A DNA stretch of 48,777 nt from Chloromonas sp. AAM2 (Eukaryota; Chlorophyta; Chlorophyceae; Chlamydomonadales; Chlamydomonadaceae): contig QAXH01003779.1 in the NCBI GenBank assembly GCA_004335635.1, positions 1 to 48,777 of the forward strand, given 5' to 3'. Below, piece after piece: positions 35,701-48,762 of this stretch; positions within the stretch are counted from its first letter, which is position 1, and each line of letters begins with the position of its first letter. Below the pieces are notes generated by a model. It was given only the letters and a program-made list of their open reading frames with translations, ran no database searches and had not been told where the DNA came from. The position numbers and the translations under genes are program-made.

Positions 35701-38700
35701 TAGCGTGCCAGTCTATTAATGACAGCATGGTTAACACCACAATGTGAGGACTGTGTGAGGAGAGGTAGGTGTCATGTCTAGGGTCATCTTTGCAACCACT
35801 GAGCCGATATGAACGATCAAGAAGTTGTCAGAAAGCTGACGTTTAGTGTATCGCGTCAAGCCAGGTTTCTTCAAAATCCGCTATGGCATCACGCCATGGC
35901 TTTCTCCGACACCTCGCGGCCCTGAGCCCACCACCAGCAACCGAGCTAAAAGCACCCGGAAAACGTACCGGTGGGTGCGCGAACAATGTTTGCAGTCTTC
36001 AAAAGAATCACGATGCCGCAACAGGTCGGTTTTGACGTATGACTTGCACTTCGGCAGACCATGGAAATGACACGGAATGATGCAGCGGAGAATCAGCGTG
36101 TAAGGTGCACATTCGACCGGTCCAAGGCCTTGTAAATGTTGTAAGCTATCCAACAAGCTTCATCGGTGGCCGGGTTGGCAAGTTATGGGCCTCGGAGCGT
36201 TCGACATGGTCAAACTTTGAGCGACGATTGCGGTGCAGCTGCAACGCGTTCCAAAACGCTCGACGCTGAGCCTTGTAGTTGCCGATCTCTAGTTTCTGGA
36301 ATGGCTGGTTTCATTCTGAAACGCGTTGCAGTCGATCTGCAATGGATTATACCATGGGAGGTGTTATCATAACCCGTCGTGTTATCCTGTGATTCATGTC
36401 TACTTTCTGTCTGAGAGAGTGTTGTATGTGACTGATGCATTCCTATTCGTGGCTGTTGATCACGTTTTGCCCAGGTCACATGGCCAATCTTGGCACCATC
36501 ATCAACCTGGTTGGCATCTCAGCCTGGTTCAACCCCGTGACAGGCGCAAGCACAGAGGCCAACAACGAGGCCATCCACACCCTCACAGGCATTCCAACGG
36601 TGAGCTTGTTATCGCATGGCGTGGGTGAGTGTCGTGTGACATTTTTATCGTCCAACACGTAGAACAGAAGATGGCGAAAGTGTCTATCCACGACATCATC
36701 ATACTCGCATGGCAATGTCCTAGGGAAAAGATCGCTTGCCAGTGTGGCAGAAATGATGTCAGTTACTTTTTCAGTCGTTATGCCTTCAACCTGCAGTATG
36801 CATTTGTTAGTGCTTGCCTGTCCTACGTTGTATGCATGCAGTCCGACATCCTGTTTGCTCAGTGGCGCAACCATGTCTTCCGGCCATGCCATTTCCTGGC
36901 AGTAGACAGAGCACACGGGTGCGTGACATGCTGTGAAGCATGGAAGGCCAGCGATTGGTTCTGTGCGCTTTCCAGCCCGTCAGCTATCTCAGGCTGCACA
37001 ATAACTCTCGTGGGTTTTGTAGATCAGGCACATGCAGCTCATAGTCATGAAGGTGCAGCAGCAGTGCCAGGTGCTGTGTCACAGCGCCGCTGACCACTGG
37101 CCCACACGTGGCTGTGCTGTTCCTTCAGGCGCCTGGTGCTGTGCGTACGGGGAAGCATGGAGCTGGGGGACATTTGCACGGACCTGGCAGCTAAGCCAGA
37201 GCCCTTCAGCTTTGGAGGCGGCATGGGGTCGTGCCATGTACATCAGGTGCGTGGTACGCCCTAGGTTGAACAGGGTCGGCCGGTCTGTGCTCTCGCTTGC
37301 ATAGTCCTGCTTAGTCACGGGCCAGTAGCACATGTGTTCGTGCTCAAGGTTTGCCGCATGCTGCGTATTGCTCTGGAGAGGGTTTCCTGTCCATGCAACA
37401 CAGGTCTGCTTACCAAGCGTCTGACCCTGGCATGGGTCCTACTGCTTCTGTCTGTCTCATATTAACGTACTACATCCGCGCCAACGTCGACAAGCATAGC
37501 CGCAGCTGTGCTTACATGACATCCCGCTTGTCTGTCTACCCGCCTGTTCAGGATTTGATTGCCGCTTGCAGCTGTGTTGACATGACAGCTCGCTTGGCCT
37601 GTCTGTCTGTCTGTCTGTGTCTGCGTCACACTCTGCAGGTATCATCAGTCGCTGCTGCACCTGGGTTTGCTTGACCTTGTGCTTGCTCTGTCTGCCTGCC
37701 CGTCCAGGGTTTGATTGCTGCTGCTGAGTACGTTGAGCAGTCGACCCGCTCTGCCCTGGAGAAGGCAGCCCGGGACTACCCAGGGTGGCCGCTGCTGCTC
37801 ACAGGTCAGTGTGGCAACACCGCAGGCCAGTCGCACAACCAGGCCAGTCAGTGTGGCATTTCCCTGGGCCTGGGAACAGCAGGGAGTGCATGATTGACTG
37901 TCACTCCTTCAGCCATGAAATGTATTACTAGGGTGACATGATGCTTCACTGAACTGCCTGGTCGCTTTTAGGTTGAGCCTGTTCTTTCTTCCCTTGTGTA
38001 GGAAGATATCTAGATGCTTGGCCGTTTAAACCCATATCTGAATTCATGCCTGCCCATGCGCGTTGGTAATCACGTGATATGACCATGCCTGCACTTGCAG
38101 GTCATTCCTTGGGCGCCGGCGTGGCGTCTCTGCTTTCCATAATGAAGCGCTACGGCTACGGCCCCAGACCGCAGCCCTCTCCCCTGGCAGACCGCATCTT
38201 CTGTGTGGCGGTGGCCTGCCCTCCCGTGGTCTCAGCGCACGTTGCTGACCGCTGCAAAGACTTCATTGTCGCCCTGGTGAGCTAGCTGGGCTTGAAGCCC
38301 TGCAATGGGGCAAGCCAGGCACATAGCTTGGTCTGCAAAATGCACGTAGTGTTGATGCGTTAGAACTGGAACAAGTGCACAGGGTCGAGTAGGGCACAGC
38401 TTGATGAGGTCTGAAGCTGGTCCTACAGCCTGATTACCCATCTGCTGGTCTTACAGCCTGATCTGATGGCCTGGGCTGGTAATCGCAGATTGCTGTTGAT
38501 GATGAATTAGAACTGGAACAATCACACACAGGCTTGTCAGGCCGTCTAGGCACAACTTGCATCAGAAGTTTGAAGGGCATGAGTTTCACCACCTTTTTCA
38601 CTCTATGTCCGCCAGAGCACAGGGCCACTGCATACAAGGCCATGGATGCGCCAACTCTGGTGTTCAACGTCCAGCCCGGTGATGTGTCACAATCAGCATT

Positions 38701-41459
38701 GATTTTCTGACGTCAGGTTCCATGCATTGTTTCAGGTGAACAACATGGATGCGGTGCCCCGGCTCAGCCATTACAGCGTTGAGCTGGCCGTCATGGAGAT
38801 ATCTCGCAACAGCCCGCTGATCAGCATTGCAGACAACCTGAGCACCGCCATGACCAAAGTGAAGCAGGCGCTACCCTGGGGCGAAGGCTCGCCCACCGGC
38901 CAGCAAACCCGCAGCGGCGGGGCTGATGGATTGGATACCCGCCAGGCTAGTCTGCACAGCCTAGATCCGGAGCTAGCAATTGACATCTTGTCACCACCAA
39001 CACGACCCACTGAAGTTGAACTCGCACCTTCGCAGTTGTTGGTTCGGCAGCAGCCGTCGGTCTCGGCCTCCGCACCGGTCACACCACTCCCCAAGTGCGC
39101 CTCACAGCCCTCCCTGACGGCTCAGTGTCGTGACGGCCCGGTTGCAATGCGGGCGACACGAGGGTCTGAACTTGGAGAGCTGCAGCAGCCCGAAGCCACG
39201 TTTGATGCTCGGTGGTTTGGCGAAGGCGATGGACCAGATACCTCAGGATGGCAAGGCTCCATCCTTGGCAGTTGGCTGAGCAACCGTGGCTCGGACGATG
39301 GCGATGCATCTGCCCAAATGTGGGCTCCGGGACCTGGCAACAGGCGGCTACAGGGAGCCACAAGCCTGACAGCTCCGCGGGGCAACGACAACGGTGGTGA
39401 CAGCACCCAGCCTGGGCTGGGCGCAGCGACCAGTGAGCCGTCCAGCCCGTCTGAACGGTTCTACAACTGCTGGTCTGGCATCGTGGGTGCAGTCAAGGCC
39501 GAAGCGCAGGCAGCAGTTGAGGCAGTGAGCACTACATGGGATGCGTCCGTGAACGGCACACTGGGTGCAGTGACAGCCGCTGGGCGCCAGCAACCGCCCG
39601 AGGAATTAGTGGCTGGTGCCAAGGAAAACATGCCAGACGAGCGGCAAACCTCCCGTCAGGCACTGGTGTTTGACGACTGGGTGGTCCCAAGCTCTGGCTC
39701 CAGCCAAACAGCACGAGATGCTCCTGCTCAAGATCTCCGCTCAGGCAACAGTCGGCTTGGGCCTCTCGACGGCTCTGTAACTCACAAGGGCGACGCGGCT
39801 TGCAGCATGGACGGACTAGGCGTGATGCCACATGATGCGGATGCTGCCGGGGGCGGGAACAGCCGAGCAGAGTCGCCCTCTGCGGCAGTTCATGGTCCCA
39901 CCACCTTGCCAGAGGTGATGCGCCAGGTGGCCGATGATCTCCGGGAGGCATCAGATGAAAAGATGGCACACGAGGGAGAGGGTGGGGGTTCGGGAGATGC
40001 AGGCGAGCTTACCAAGGAGGACATAGCCAAGCGACTCACCCCCACCAAGCTGTACATCCCTGGCCGCATTCTTTGGGTGCTGTTAGAGGATCAGAACGTG
40101 GTGTGGGAAGCCATAAATCACAACAAGTCCTCACCGCAGAAAGAGCAGCAGCAGCAGCAGCAGCCGCCCAACATGCCCGCAGCGCCTCAGGACGCTGCTA
40201 ATGGCAACGCCAACGTGGCAAAAGGGGCTCCAATTAAGCCAGGGCTTGCTGCCACACCTGCCGTGGTATTAAAGCCAGAGCAGATTATGCCGCCCGCTGC
40301 CAACCAGCCGCGGCCTTGGTCCATTTCACGCAGGCCGGGGGCTGAGGATGCATCCGCAGGGGCCCAGGACGGCAGCAGCCTCGAGCAGTTTGGTCAAGGT
40401 GGCAAGTCTACAGCACAGGGCGATGGGTTTGCACAGTCGAGCAGGCCAGTGGAGTTGTCCATTGCTCAGGATTTTATGCCAGGGTTTGTGGATGTGGAGC
40501 GCTCGCTGTCAGGAGCCAGCAGTCAGCGGAGCAACAACTTGCCATCATTCAGTAGGGAAGCGCCGCATGGGAACTCCCAGGCTAGTGCACACGCGCTCGC
40601 AAGCCATCCAGTCCACCACCTGGACAGTCATGGTAGCCGGCCAGGTAGCTCGACAAGCACGGGATCGAGTTGGGTTTTGCCAGCTGGTTTCGCTGGGGGC
40701 CCACGACCAGGCAGCATGACGGGAGCTGTGCCCGGTGCGGGTTGGGGTGGTGCAGCAGGCGGTGCTAGCTCAGTTGGCCCAGGCAAGGGTGGGGCTGAGG
40801 GCATGGACTATGACGAGGGCAGTTTGTCCCAGCGGTTCACGTTGGGGTTCAAGCAGCTGCAGGACGGCATCGAGCAGGTGCTGGGCCGAGCGATGGCGCT
40901 GGACCAGCATGGGGAGCCGGCAGCACAGCGGCATGGTGGCCCGGATGGGAGCAGCAGCGGCGTGGGTGGTGGCGGGGCCAGCTGGGATGGCGGGTGGTCG
41001 GCATGGGGCATTGGCGGGGGCGATGGAGGCCAGCAGCAGATGGTGTGTCTGGTAGAAGCGGACCGAACCACCTTCGAGGAACTTTCCCTCGTGTCCTCTT
41101 GTGCAACGGATCACATCCCGGACGCGTACTACAGCGTGTTGAAAATGCTGCACATTGCGATCATGACTGGGAGAGTGCATGTTCCAGCGGCGCACAGAGC
41201 GAATCAAGGGCAACCAGGGAGGCGCGAGGATGTGCCTGCCAGTGGATGTCAAGCACAGCAACCGCAGGACAGCTTGGTTTGCAGCGGTGCGAGCGATGCC
41301 CAGCGGCAGGGTGCTGTGGGTGAGAGCAATGGGGGTGGTGGTGGCGAGTATGTTGTGGAAAATGCTTCGGCCGCAGGGCTGTTGGGGCAGGGCCCCGGGC
41401 ATCCCGCACGCACACCCGGGAAACGGCCGTGCGTCGCAGACCTTTGGCGCCTGGCTTGA
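32741..41459 (+). CDS. Dysferlin-domain and sn-1-specific diacylglycerol lipase-like protein, 12 exons
   Basis: Exons: 32741-32811, 33100-33346, 33668-33826, 34007-34090, 34341-35211, 35442-35576, 36475-36599, 36842-36918, 37129-37246, 37708-37804, 38101-38276, 38736-41459. They give 1,627 residues in phase. Residues about 10-100 match a dysferlin (DysF) domain: VVENQRYWG, DKPPWTD, then DEDGWLYGTQF and a basic VRSRVWRRL. After a low-complexity linker, residues about 490-780 are a class 3 lipase: LVLCVRGSMELGDICTDL, GHSLG (nucleophile Ser664) and NNMDAVPRLS (Asp725). Later pieces LYIPGRILW (about 1159) and ATDHIPDAYY (His1513) match the end of DAGL enzymes, completing a Ser-Asp-His triad. Animal DAGLs release 2-acylglycerol from diacylglycerol and have N-terminal membrane helices; here a DysF domain takes their place. 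Low-complexity blocks separate the catalytic parts. Confidence 0.8.
37529..37748 (+). repeat. Tandem-duplicated intron segment with a decoy exon start
   Basis: The acceptor and first bases of lipase exon 10 (37688-37735) have a diverged copy at 37529-37581, including a CAG followed by GATTTGATTGC. A CTGT microsatellite lies between them. The upstream copy soon diverges and its reading frame is not that of the lipase. Confidence 0.7.
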
Positions 41460-43274
41460 CCAGAAGGTTACGCATGCCTAGCACATGCATGCATGGTCGA
41501 CGATGGGCTTGAATTGGGTTTGCATCTAGCTGATTCACAATATGAGTAGTTTGCATTGACCTTTACCGTTTTTCCATTACCAAGTAGGTATTCCCATGAG
41601 CCGCACGGCCAACGATATGTATCTTGGTAGGCCACCTTCGTTGGCACTGACACCTGAAGTTCGTATTCATGATCTAGTCCTAGCTGGTTTCTACAGTATT
41701 GTGATTGATGCTGACAGACATTGTATGAAAAGGACCGAAGGACCAAAGTTTCCACCACATACTGGTGCGCCCGGAGCCTGAAGACTGCTATTGGCAGGTA
41801 GCGTTACCTGAGTTTGCATTTGGTGCCTGCGGAGGCATGTTACACAACCGCGGCCGACTTATTCTGGTCCTGGAGCCCTGTCCAACACAGTGTGTATTGA
41901 GTGTTCAGACAGGCTTAATCTGTATGGCAGTCAGGTGGTGTCTCTGGTTACTGGAGGAGGGAAAGTCTGCGCATGAGAGGTGGTGCATTGTGGCTGACAG
42001 GAGAGGTTAGAAGTCACGTAAGACAGTGGTGCACACAATCGCGAGCTTCAGGACAAAGAAGATTGGCGGGTGGCAGTGGTTGAGACTAACTGCAGAGCAG
42101 GCACAGCACTGTCACCTGAGTACTGACGCTATTGAGCATGTATTCTACTGAGCATGTAATTCAGTTGGCTATTGTATGTAATTGGCACGCCTATTGCGCC
42201 GTGGCTGGACACACAGGGATGGCCTCATAGCAGAGTTCAGCCCTGCCAGATAGTCACTGACTTTTTCAGCGCACCAGCAGTGCGCTGCCAATGCTCGAGT
42301 GACCAACCAAAGGACTAAAGACATTAGGAAGATTGGAATATGCGAAGCCCCTTTAGGATACTCTTGGTATAGCAGTGCTCGCAACCCAGTTTGAGGCTTT
42401 GATTGGTCACTTGTCACGAGTATGGGTCTCATATCACTTGTAACAACATCTTTAGAGACACAACCTGTCTCTCTCATTGCTTGAAACGTGCATACTGCGG
42501 CAATGCATGGTTGGCAATCGGTGCATCCTGTGCGGTCTGTCCAGACAGTCTGGCCTGTATATAGCGTCCCTCAGTTGCGATGGCCTTTGCAATTGGGTCT
42601 CAGTCGCGGTGTAGAGGGCTTGGCCGCCTCCCCAAGGAGGCGGGCGGCCATGGCAGTTTGGTGTGCTGACTTGCTGACTGCGTAATCAACCCACCTGTCT
42701 CTGTTTTGTACACCTATTCCGCATCTGTGTTTTGTACACTTAAACACCTCACGCCTGCTAACTGCGATTTGGCTACAAATATCATATCATGCGCAACAAT
42801 TTCCTGCAATTCACTTGCACAGGTGATTGCTCCTTTCCAAGAAAACAGAGGCAGACCGAAACTCATACAGCTGCAGGGGGCAGTCACATTGACAATCACG
42901 CCAGCGCAACTGGCAGTGCATGGAGCCGCAAAGGTGAATAGACAGCCAAAAGAAAAAGCCAGGCCGACCACTTGAATACCTTGGACGGTACGAAACACTT
43001 TTCATGTGGCAGAGCGATTCAAGACCTTATTCATGACGAGCTCGCCTAATGGCATGTCTGCTGTGCGCGTTGCTAGCTATCTTCGCCGAGTTCGTTGCTC
43101 AACCGCAGCTGTTTTCGCGTAACAATGGCCGTACTCTTCGCGCGATAAGCCAGCGCTGCTCCGTTGTTGTAGAGCTGTTGTCGTTAGGCTAGCAAACTCC
43201 TTGGCTTGGAGCAGCCCACAAGTCCAAGGTGCCTTTTGGCTGGAGGAGCCCTCGCAGCATACTCCTGAAGCAAG
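41460..43274. other. Intergenic region between the lipase and the coiled-coil gene
   Basis: About 1.8 kb. Open frames lie on both strands at 41468-41781, and a possible lone exon lies at 42822-42933 (GTGATTGCTCC... to a GTGAAT donor, encoding PFQENRGRPKLIQLQG). No partners were found, so no gene is called. The last 200 bp are probably the leader of the next gene. Confidence 0.45.
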
Positions 43275-46200
43275 ATGACAAGCGTGTTGCAAGAGTTAGA
43301 GCAGCTCCGAGCAATACTGGAACAGCCACCTTCGCAGCCTTTCCAACTTGCTGCTACCTCCATGGCACAAGCCCCACGCATATCAGTTGCGCCTTACCAG
43401 CCTCAACCCTCGCTGCATGTGGCGGAGGTGTGTGTGTAGATATGCATTTGCCGCTCGACCTCTCTTCCATGTGACCCTCAGCCTTCCATGCATGATTATG
43501 CATGTCGGTCCGACCCATGTGTCTTTTGTTTTCTTGCTTCACAGCGCGGAGTAGACCGCTTGGGAAAAGCTATCGAGGTGCGTGGCACAATCTGGGCATG
43601 GAGCTGTCATTGGTTCAAGGCCCAGGCCCCAGCCATGCAGCACATGGTGTTTTCTGGCACCACATGGCGTCTTTATTAATCAGTTTGCATGTCAGCTTTA
43701 TAGTTGAAGTCAGTAACAAGGGCCAGGTTGGCGCCAGGGCTGGGTAAGTTCTTGGTGGACTGGGGCGTCCTTGTGAAGCACTGTTGTGGAGTTGAATGAC
43801 ATTACTGGGGCATAAGCGGGGGTGGAGGGGCTGTGACATTGAGGCCCATGCATAATATGCACTGGGATTAGCCTGGGGTGCATGGGCGACATGAATCAAG
43901 TTAGTTGTGTGTGCTAGTGCAGTACTGGCCACTGTGTATTAGGCTTGAGAAATCTGACCAGTGCTCTCATGCACACTTGAATATGAGCAAGCCTGCCAAT
44001 CCCTGCAGGCCGCTGAGGAGGAGATGGAGAATGCCCTGAGGCGCACGACCGAGGTGCACAAGAGCCAGCTGCGGCAGAAGGAAGTGAGTGGGCCCGGCAG
44101 CAGCATGGGGCATTGCATATCACAGCTTTTTTCGTTCGCACCTGAGATGTCCAGCTCTGCCCATGCACTCTCCATGTACTTTCCTGGCAGATGAGGGCTC
44201 CTGACGGTTCCGTCATCCTGACCTGATGGTTAGTGAAACCTGACGGTGATGGTTAGTGATAACATGCATAGTCTTGACGTGTTGCCTCTGGCATGGCAAA
44301 CATGCGCCCTGCTGCTTGCCCTTTTCCAGCATCAACACATGCTGTTGGTACGGCCTGGCAGGAAGGTATGCACAAACAAGCAAACAAACAAACACTGAAC
44401 AAGTAACACCTTGAATTCCTGGTATTATAATTGCCTACAATCCTAATCCCAGCTCAAGCTGTTCTTTCCACTCATGTGCTGCGTCCTTCCTGTCATTGTC
44501 CGCAGGTGGAGCTATCAGAGCTTCAGCGGCTGCTGGCCTCCAAGGAGCGCAGCATTGACAGCCTGAGGGACACGCTGGCGACCACCAAGCGCAGCTTTGA
44601 GGCGCGGCTGGCGCAGGCTGAGAGCGCACTATCACTCAAGGAAGCAGAGGTAGGAAGGGCGCGCAAGGAAAGTAGACGTAATTGGCATGCAGTCACTGCC
44701 AGGCATGACTCAACCTGGCTGAATCACTTCAGCTTGAGCAAAGCTCAGCCCAGGCAAGTGGGCTAGTAGCAGGACCTACAGCAGCGGGCCCCGCAGGTCT
44801 CACGGTCGCTGGCTGTGGGTTGCAATGCTTGAAAGGGGGCAAATGCCTACCAGCCAGCCGTGCCTGCCTGTAAGCACGCCTGTGGAGAAAGAGTGCTCAA
44901 TCAGCCACTTGGTGTGTTTGAGTTTGCCACGTTTGCGGATGCATGAACAGGCACAGACATTCGCAGTTGATTTGATGTGTATGTGTATGTGTATCTGTGC
45001 GTTTGCCGGTCAGGTGATTGCCATGTCGGAGGAGGCGCGTGTGCTGCATATGGAGCGGGACGCGCTGGCAGCGCAGGTCCAGAAGCAGGCCGTGCAGGCG
45101 GGGCGGGACATGGACGAGATGCAGGGGCGGGAGGCAGCGCTCCTGGCGGACGTGCGCAGCAGGGGCGAGGAAGCAGCACGCACAGCGGTGAGAGCAGGAT
45201 GGGAAGCATGCGCATGAGGGGTTGGGGGGCAGAGTGAAAGTGGAGCATGCAAGGGCGCGCATGGAGAAAGGCAGTGAGTAGGTGGCATCAGGCAACCAAC
45301 TATCAGTTCTGGCGGGGCCACTGATTATGGGTGCACGTTTTATTTGAATGGGGTTGATACATTCTAAGGTCAGTTGGGCAACGCAATCTCGTGGCTGGCA
45401 CCAAGAGCTGCTGCTGCACTTGAGGAATTGATGTTGTCAGTCGTCAGCTGACAAGGTTGAGCCTGAAGAGCTGACGTGCAAGCATGGAATGACCAGCTTC
45501 TGTGAAAATGTATGGCGTAAATGTTGCTTCTGCACGACCTGCCCGCTTCACAATGATGGGTGTTGCTTAGCTGTGTGTGCGATCATCTGCTGCCGTGCCC
45601 AGACCGCCCTGCGGGTAGAGCATGAGGACTCTGTGCGGCAGCGGGCCGAGCTCAGCGACATGCGGCGGCAGATGGAGCTCCTGACTGATGAGCTGCGGGT
45701 CGTGAGGGCAGAGAGCAGGGCGGAGCGGGTGAGGCTGGCGACACCCGCACATGTATGCATTCAACACTCCTCATGCAAACTCGCATGCAGAATGTCCCAC
45801 TCACACTGGCCAGCGACCATGCGCAACCCTGTTCACGCAGAAGCAGATTGCCGTCCAGGAACAGGAAGCGTCTTATGGCCATGCTTCAGCCAGCCTTTGA
45901 ACTGTGGTGCACATTAGTGTTGCTCTTGATGGAGTATGGGAGGCCATCATAACGCACATGTATGCGCTGCCCCTGCACAGGAGCGGTTGCAAGGGGAGGT
46001 GGACTCGCTGAGCCAGCGCCTGCGCACGGAACGGGGCGTCAGGAAGGCCTGCGAAAAGTGGCTGCGCTCAGAACTAAAATCAAGGGTAAGCAGCTGTTCT
46101 GCTGACTGGACCCAGCTAGCCCCAGGCACAGCTTCCGAGCTTCTTGCAGGTCACCAACACAGGTCTTGTGGGATGCCCAGGCCACCGGTTGGCCGGTTCT

Positions 46201-46900
46201 TCCGGGAGTTCCCGGGGCACCAAGTGCTGCGGCAGGCGATGGATGGATTCCAGGTTCTGCCGCAAGGTCCGCGAGGCGTGCAGCGTACTATGGCTGGCGA
46301 CTGTGCAGGAGGAGATGGATGTGCTGCTGAGCGCCATCCGGGAGGCGGCTGCAGGCAAAGCCCCGCTGGCACTCGGGGAGGCAGGCTCTGCGCTGCTGGG
46401 GGCCGGGCCACGCGGCATAGACCATGAGGACGATGCGTTGCTGCTGCTGGATGCGCTGCGCTTACATGAACATGGAGAGGGAGTACACCGGCATGCGGCG
46501 GGCGGCCACATGAGCGCAGCGGGGGCATTGCGAGCGGCGCCGGCGCATCAGGCCGTGATGCACTTGGATGCGCAGAGCCGGCAGGTAGGGATCGGGTTGC
46601 AAATGGGCACTGACGTTTGGGCAGGAATAAGTACAAGAGCAGGGCAGAACAAAAGACATCGGGCGTCTCTATTGCATGATCATAACTCCGAGGGGCCAGG
46701 TCATGCAGTGTAGGTGTGACCTCAGCCATAGGCGTTGACAGCATCATGCAGTGCTTTGGCTGTGTGGTGTGCTTGTCATCGGACTGCGCACTAAAGGACG
46801 CGAGTTGTCCCCTTGGCCGCAGATCGCGGATGAGAATCGGCGGCTGCAGGCGGAGCTCAAGTCCGTGCAAAGGTTCCTCACGCAAAAGCTTGCCAAATAG
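43275..46900 (+). CDS. Coiled-coil protein of unknown function, about 11 exons
   Basis: Exons: 43275-43427, 43545-43577, 44009-44083, 44330-44365, 44506-44649, 45014-45187, 45603-45728, 45981-46085, possibly 46150-46266, 46309-46584, 46823-46900. All are phase 0, so any exon can be dropped without a frame change. The product is 399 residues, or 438 with the uncertain exon. Heptad-rich helices run through most of it: AAEEEMENALRRTTEVHKS, LSELQRLLASKERSIDSL, LQGEVDSLSQRLRTERG, and finally NRRLQAELKSVQRFLTQKL. The N-terminal 50 residues are Gln/Pro-rich. No catalytic domain is visible. Such proteins are often centrosomal, basal-body, flagellar or tethering components, but nothing here decides between them. 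The short exon 44330-44365 is the least certain of the others. Confidence 0.7.
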
Positions 46901-46977
46901 AAGGACTGGTGCTGGAGTGACGTTCTTCTGTTCTTGCTTGCAAACTCACCGCCACACACAAATACACACACACGGTT

Positions 46978-46982
46978 TGTAA
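46978..46982 (+). terminator. TGTAA polyadenylation signal for the coiled-coil gene
   Basis: TGTAA lies 78 nt after the coiled-coil gene's stop codon, a typical chlorophyte poly(A) signal position. Confidence 0.6.
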
Positions 46983-48239
46983 AATGTTTTCATCGTTTTC
47001 TTCCTTTCTTTTCACCTTTGTACTACACCGTGCTGTTCGCACCTTGCTGCTTTCATACGCAAGGGACAACTAGCTTTGAATTGTGCTGGAAGACCTGCTC
47101 AACTGTGTACGTTGGATCTGCCTCCTTTTGTTGGCAGTTGATATCAAGCGGATGTTGTCCCGTAACCCAGCATTTGACTCCAGACAATCTTGGTCTTGGT
47201 ACAACACGGTTCTCATACATCTGAATGTATGCTGGCGCAGACTGTACATTTGTCCGGTCTTCAACACGACCATTGGGGCTGTGTGTTGCCACCACTGTCT
47301 TCTGAACTCAATTAATATCTTATGTATGTGCAATTGATTGATTGGCCTGCAGTGTTCTCAAGCTGAATTTTTCAAGCTGGACTTGCTGCTGTGTGGACAT
47401 GTTGCAAGCATGTTAAAGCGCTGAATTGCATGTTTTCCCTTGGTTATTCTGAGCCCTGTATGGCAAATGTAAACAGGCTATACTCAGGTTTGCCCAGCCG
47501 GGTTTGAATGTAATGCCTTCTGATGTAATACTAGCACATGGCAGGCTGCAAAATGCCTGGCAGGCTCCAAAATGGGTTTGCTGGTAGCAACGACTAGTCT
47601 GTTTAATGTTGCGCTATGGTATTCGACAACTGAGAGCCTAGTAACTGATGAGCAGACATTGTTTTTGGTACAAAACATCAGGGCCCCTTTGGCTGTCAAC
47701 TCACGTCACGTACTCCTGTGCTGCTCATCATACCGCGCCATGTTCACTTTTCTGGTCATGCACGTCGTGCTTGACCAGCAAGAGAGGTCAAGGTCATTGT
47801 AAAAGGCCATTGCATAAGGTCACGAGTCAGCAAATTGTCCATCGACCCCATAGTGCTGTGGCCAAGGGTCAATCTGATGCTCGGTAATCCCACGGAACGT
47901 ATATGTTGTGTAAGCATGGAGTGTGATTGGGGTACCTGCTGTGTGAGCGTGGCACACGTGCATGGCGGCTAGCAGGCACAGTGCTTGCCACTGCCAATGC
48001 CTCTCAGTTCATGGTCCGTACAGCAAACTCAACTCGCCCATAACACAGTCCCTGCCACTTGATGCACCCAGCAGACATTCTTGCTCATGGCTGGGTCATG
48101 AGCAAAGGCCTGGTCCCAAGGCCTGCTCTGCACGCGAGCACTGGGGCGTTGTTTCCTGATCCACAGCCACAGCGACTGCTTGAACAGCAATGCATATGAT
48201 TCAGGCCCCTCAGGTTCTCTGGCCGAGGTGCAGTTAGCC
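46983..48239. other. Intergenic region between two converging genes
   Basis: About 1.26 kb lying between the 3' ends of two convergent genes. Open frames of 60-90 codons on both strands (for example 47070-47337) have no motif or splice support. I see no gene. Confidence 0.5.
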
Positions 48240-48762
48240 TTAGGCAGCCATGCCTGGACCGGCTGGCACCTTCCGCCCCAGCAAGGGGCACAGGATACAG
48301 TCATAGACGCCCATCACGGTGCCCCTGGTTGCTCCAGTCAGGAAGTAGGGGACAGACACAGCGGTTAGCAGGATGTTCGTCATGAAGCCGGTACGGGCTG
48401 GCGCCTCGCCTGCGCACAGAGAAGAGTTTGGGACGTAAGATTGCCACTCTTAGAATCACTCACATACAGAGAGGAACACAACAGGACTGGAGTGCAGTGT
48501 CTACAGGTGCGGGATGTCTACATTATCAGACATGAGATCGATTATTGGGTTCAAGTAAGACATCATGGAAGCAACAGTGACACATTTCTCCCATTGGTCG
48601 CACTGCGTGAGGCTGCCGAACATGTAAAGGCAGTCCTCGTTATAATAGCTGCCCACCCTGTGCTCACAAGCTCACCTGGACGTGGCCAATTGTAAAGGAT
48701 GGCAAGGGCGGCCAACTCCTCCTCAATGGCAGCGAGGTCAACGTCAGCTAATTGGTGCTCAA
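48240..48762 (-). CDS. 3' end of an unidentified membrane-protein gene (partial)
   Basis: Two exons are visible: 48762-48676, which follows an acceptor and ends one base into a codon, and 48409-48240, which ends in TAA. The 5' part lies beyond the window. The peptide contains DLAAIEEELAALAILYNWPRP, then a hydrophobic stretch (FMTNILLTAVSVPYFL), and ends with CPLLGRKVPAGPGMAA. The phases match and the donor is GTGAGC. The hydrophobic segment suggests a membrane protein. I do not recognise the family. Confidence 0.5.
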
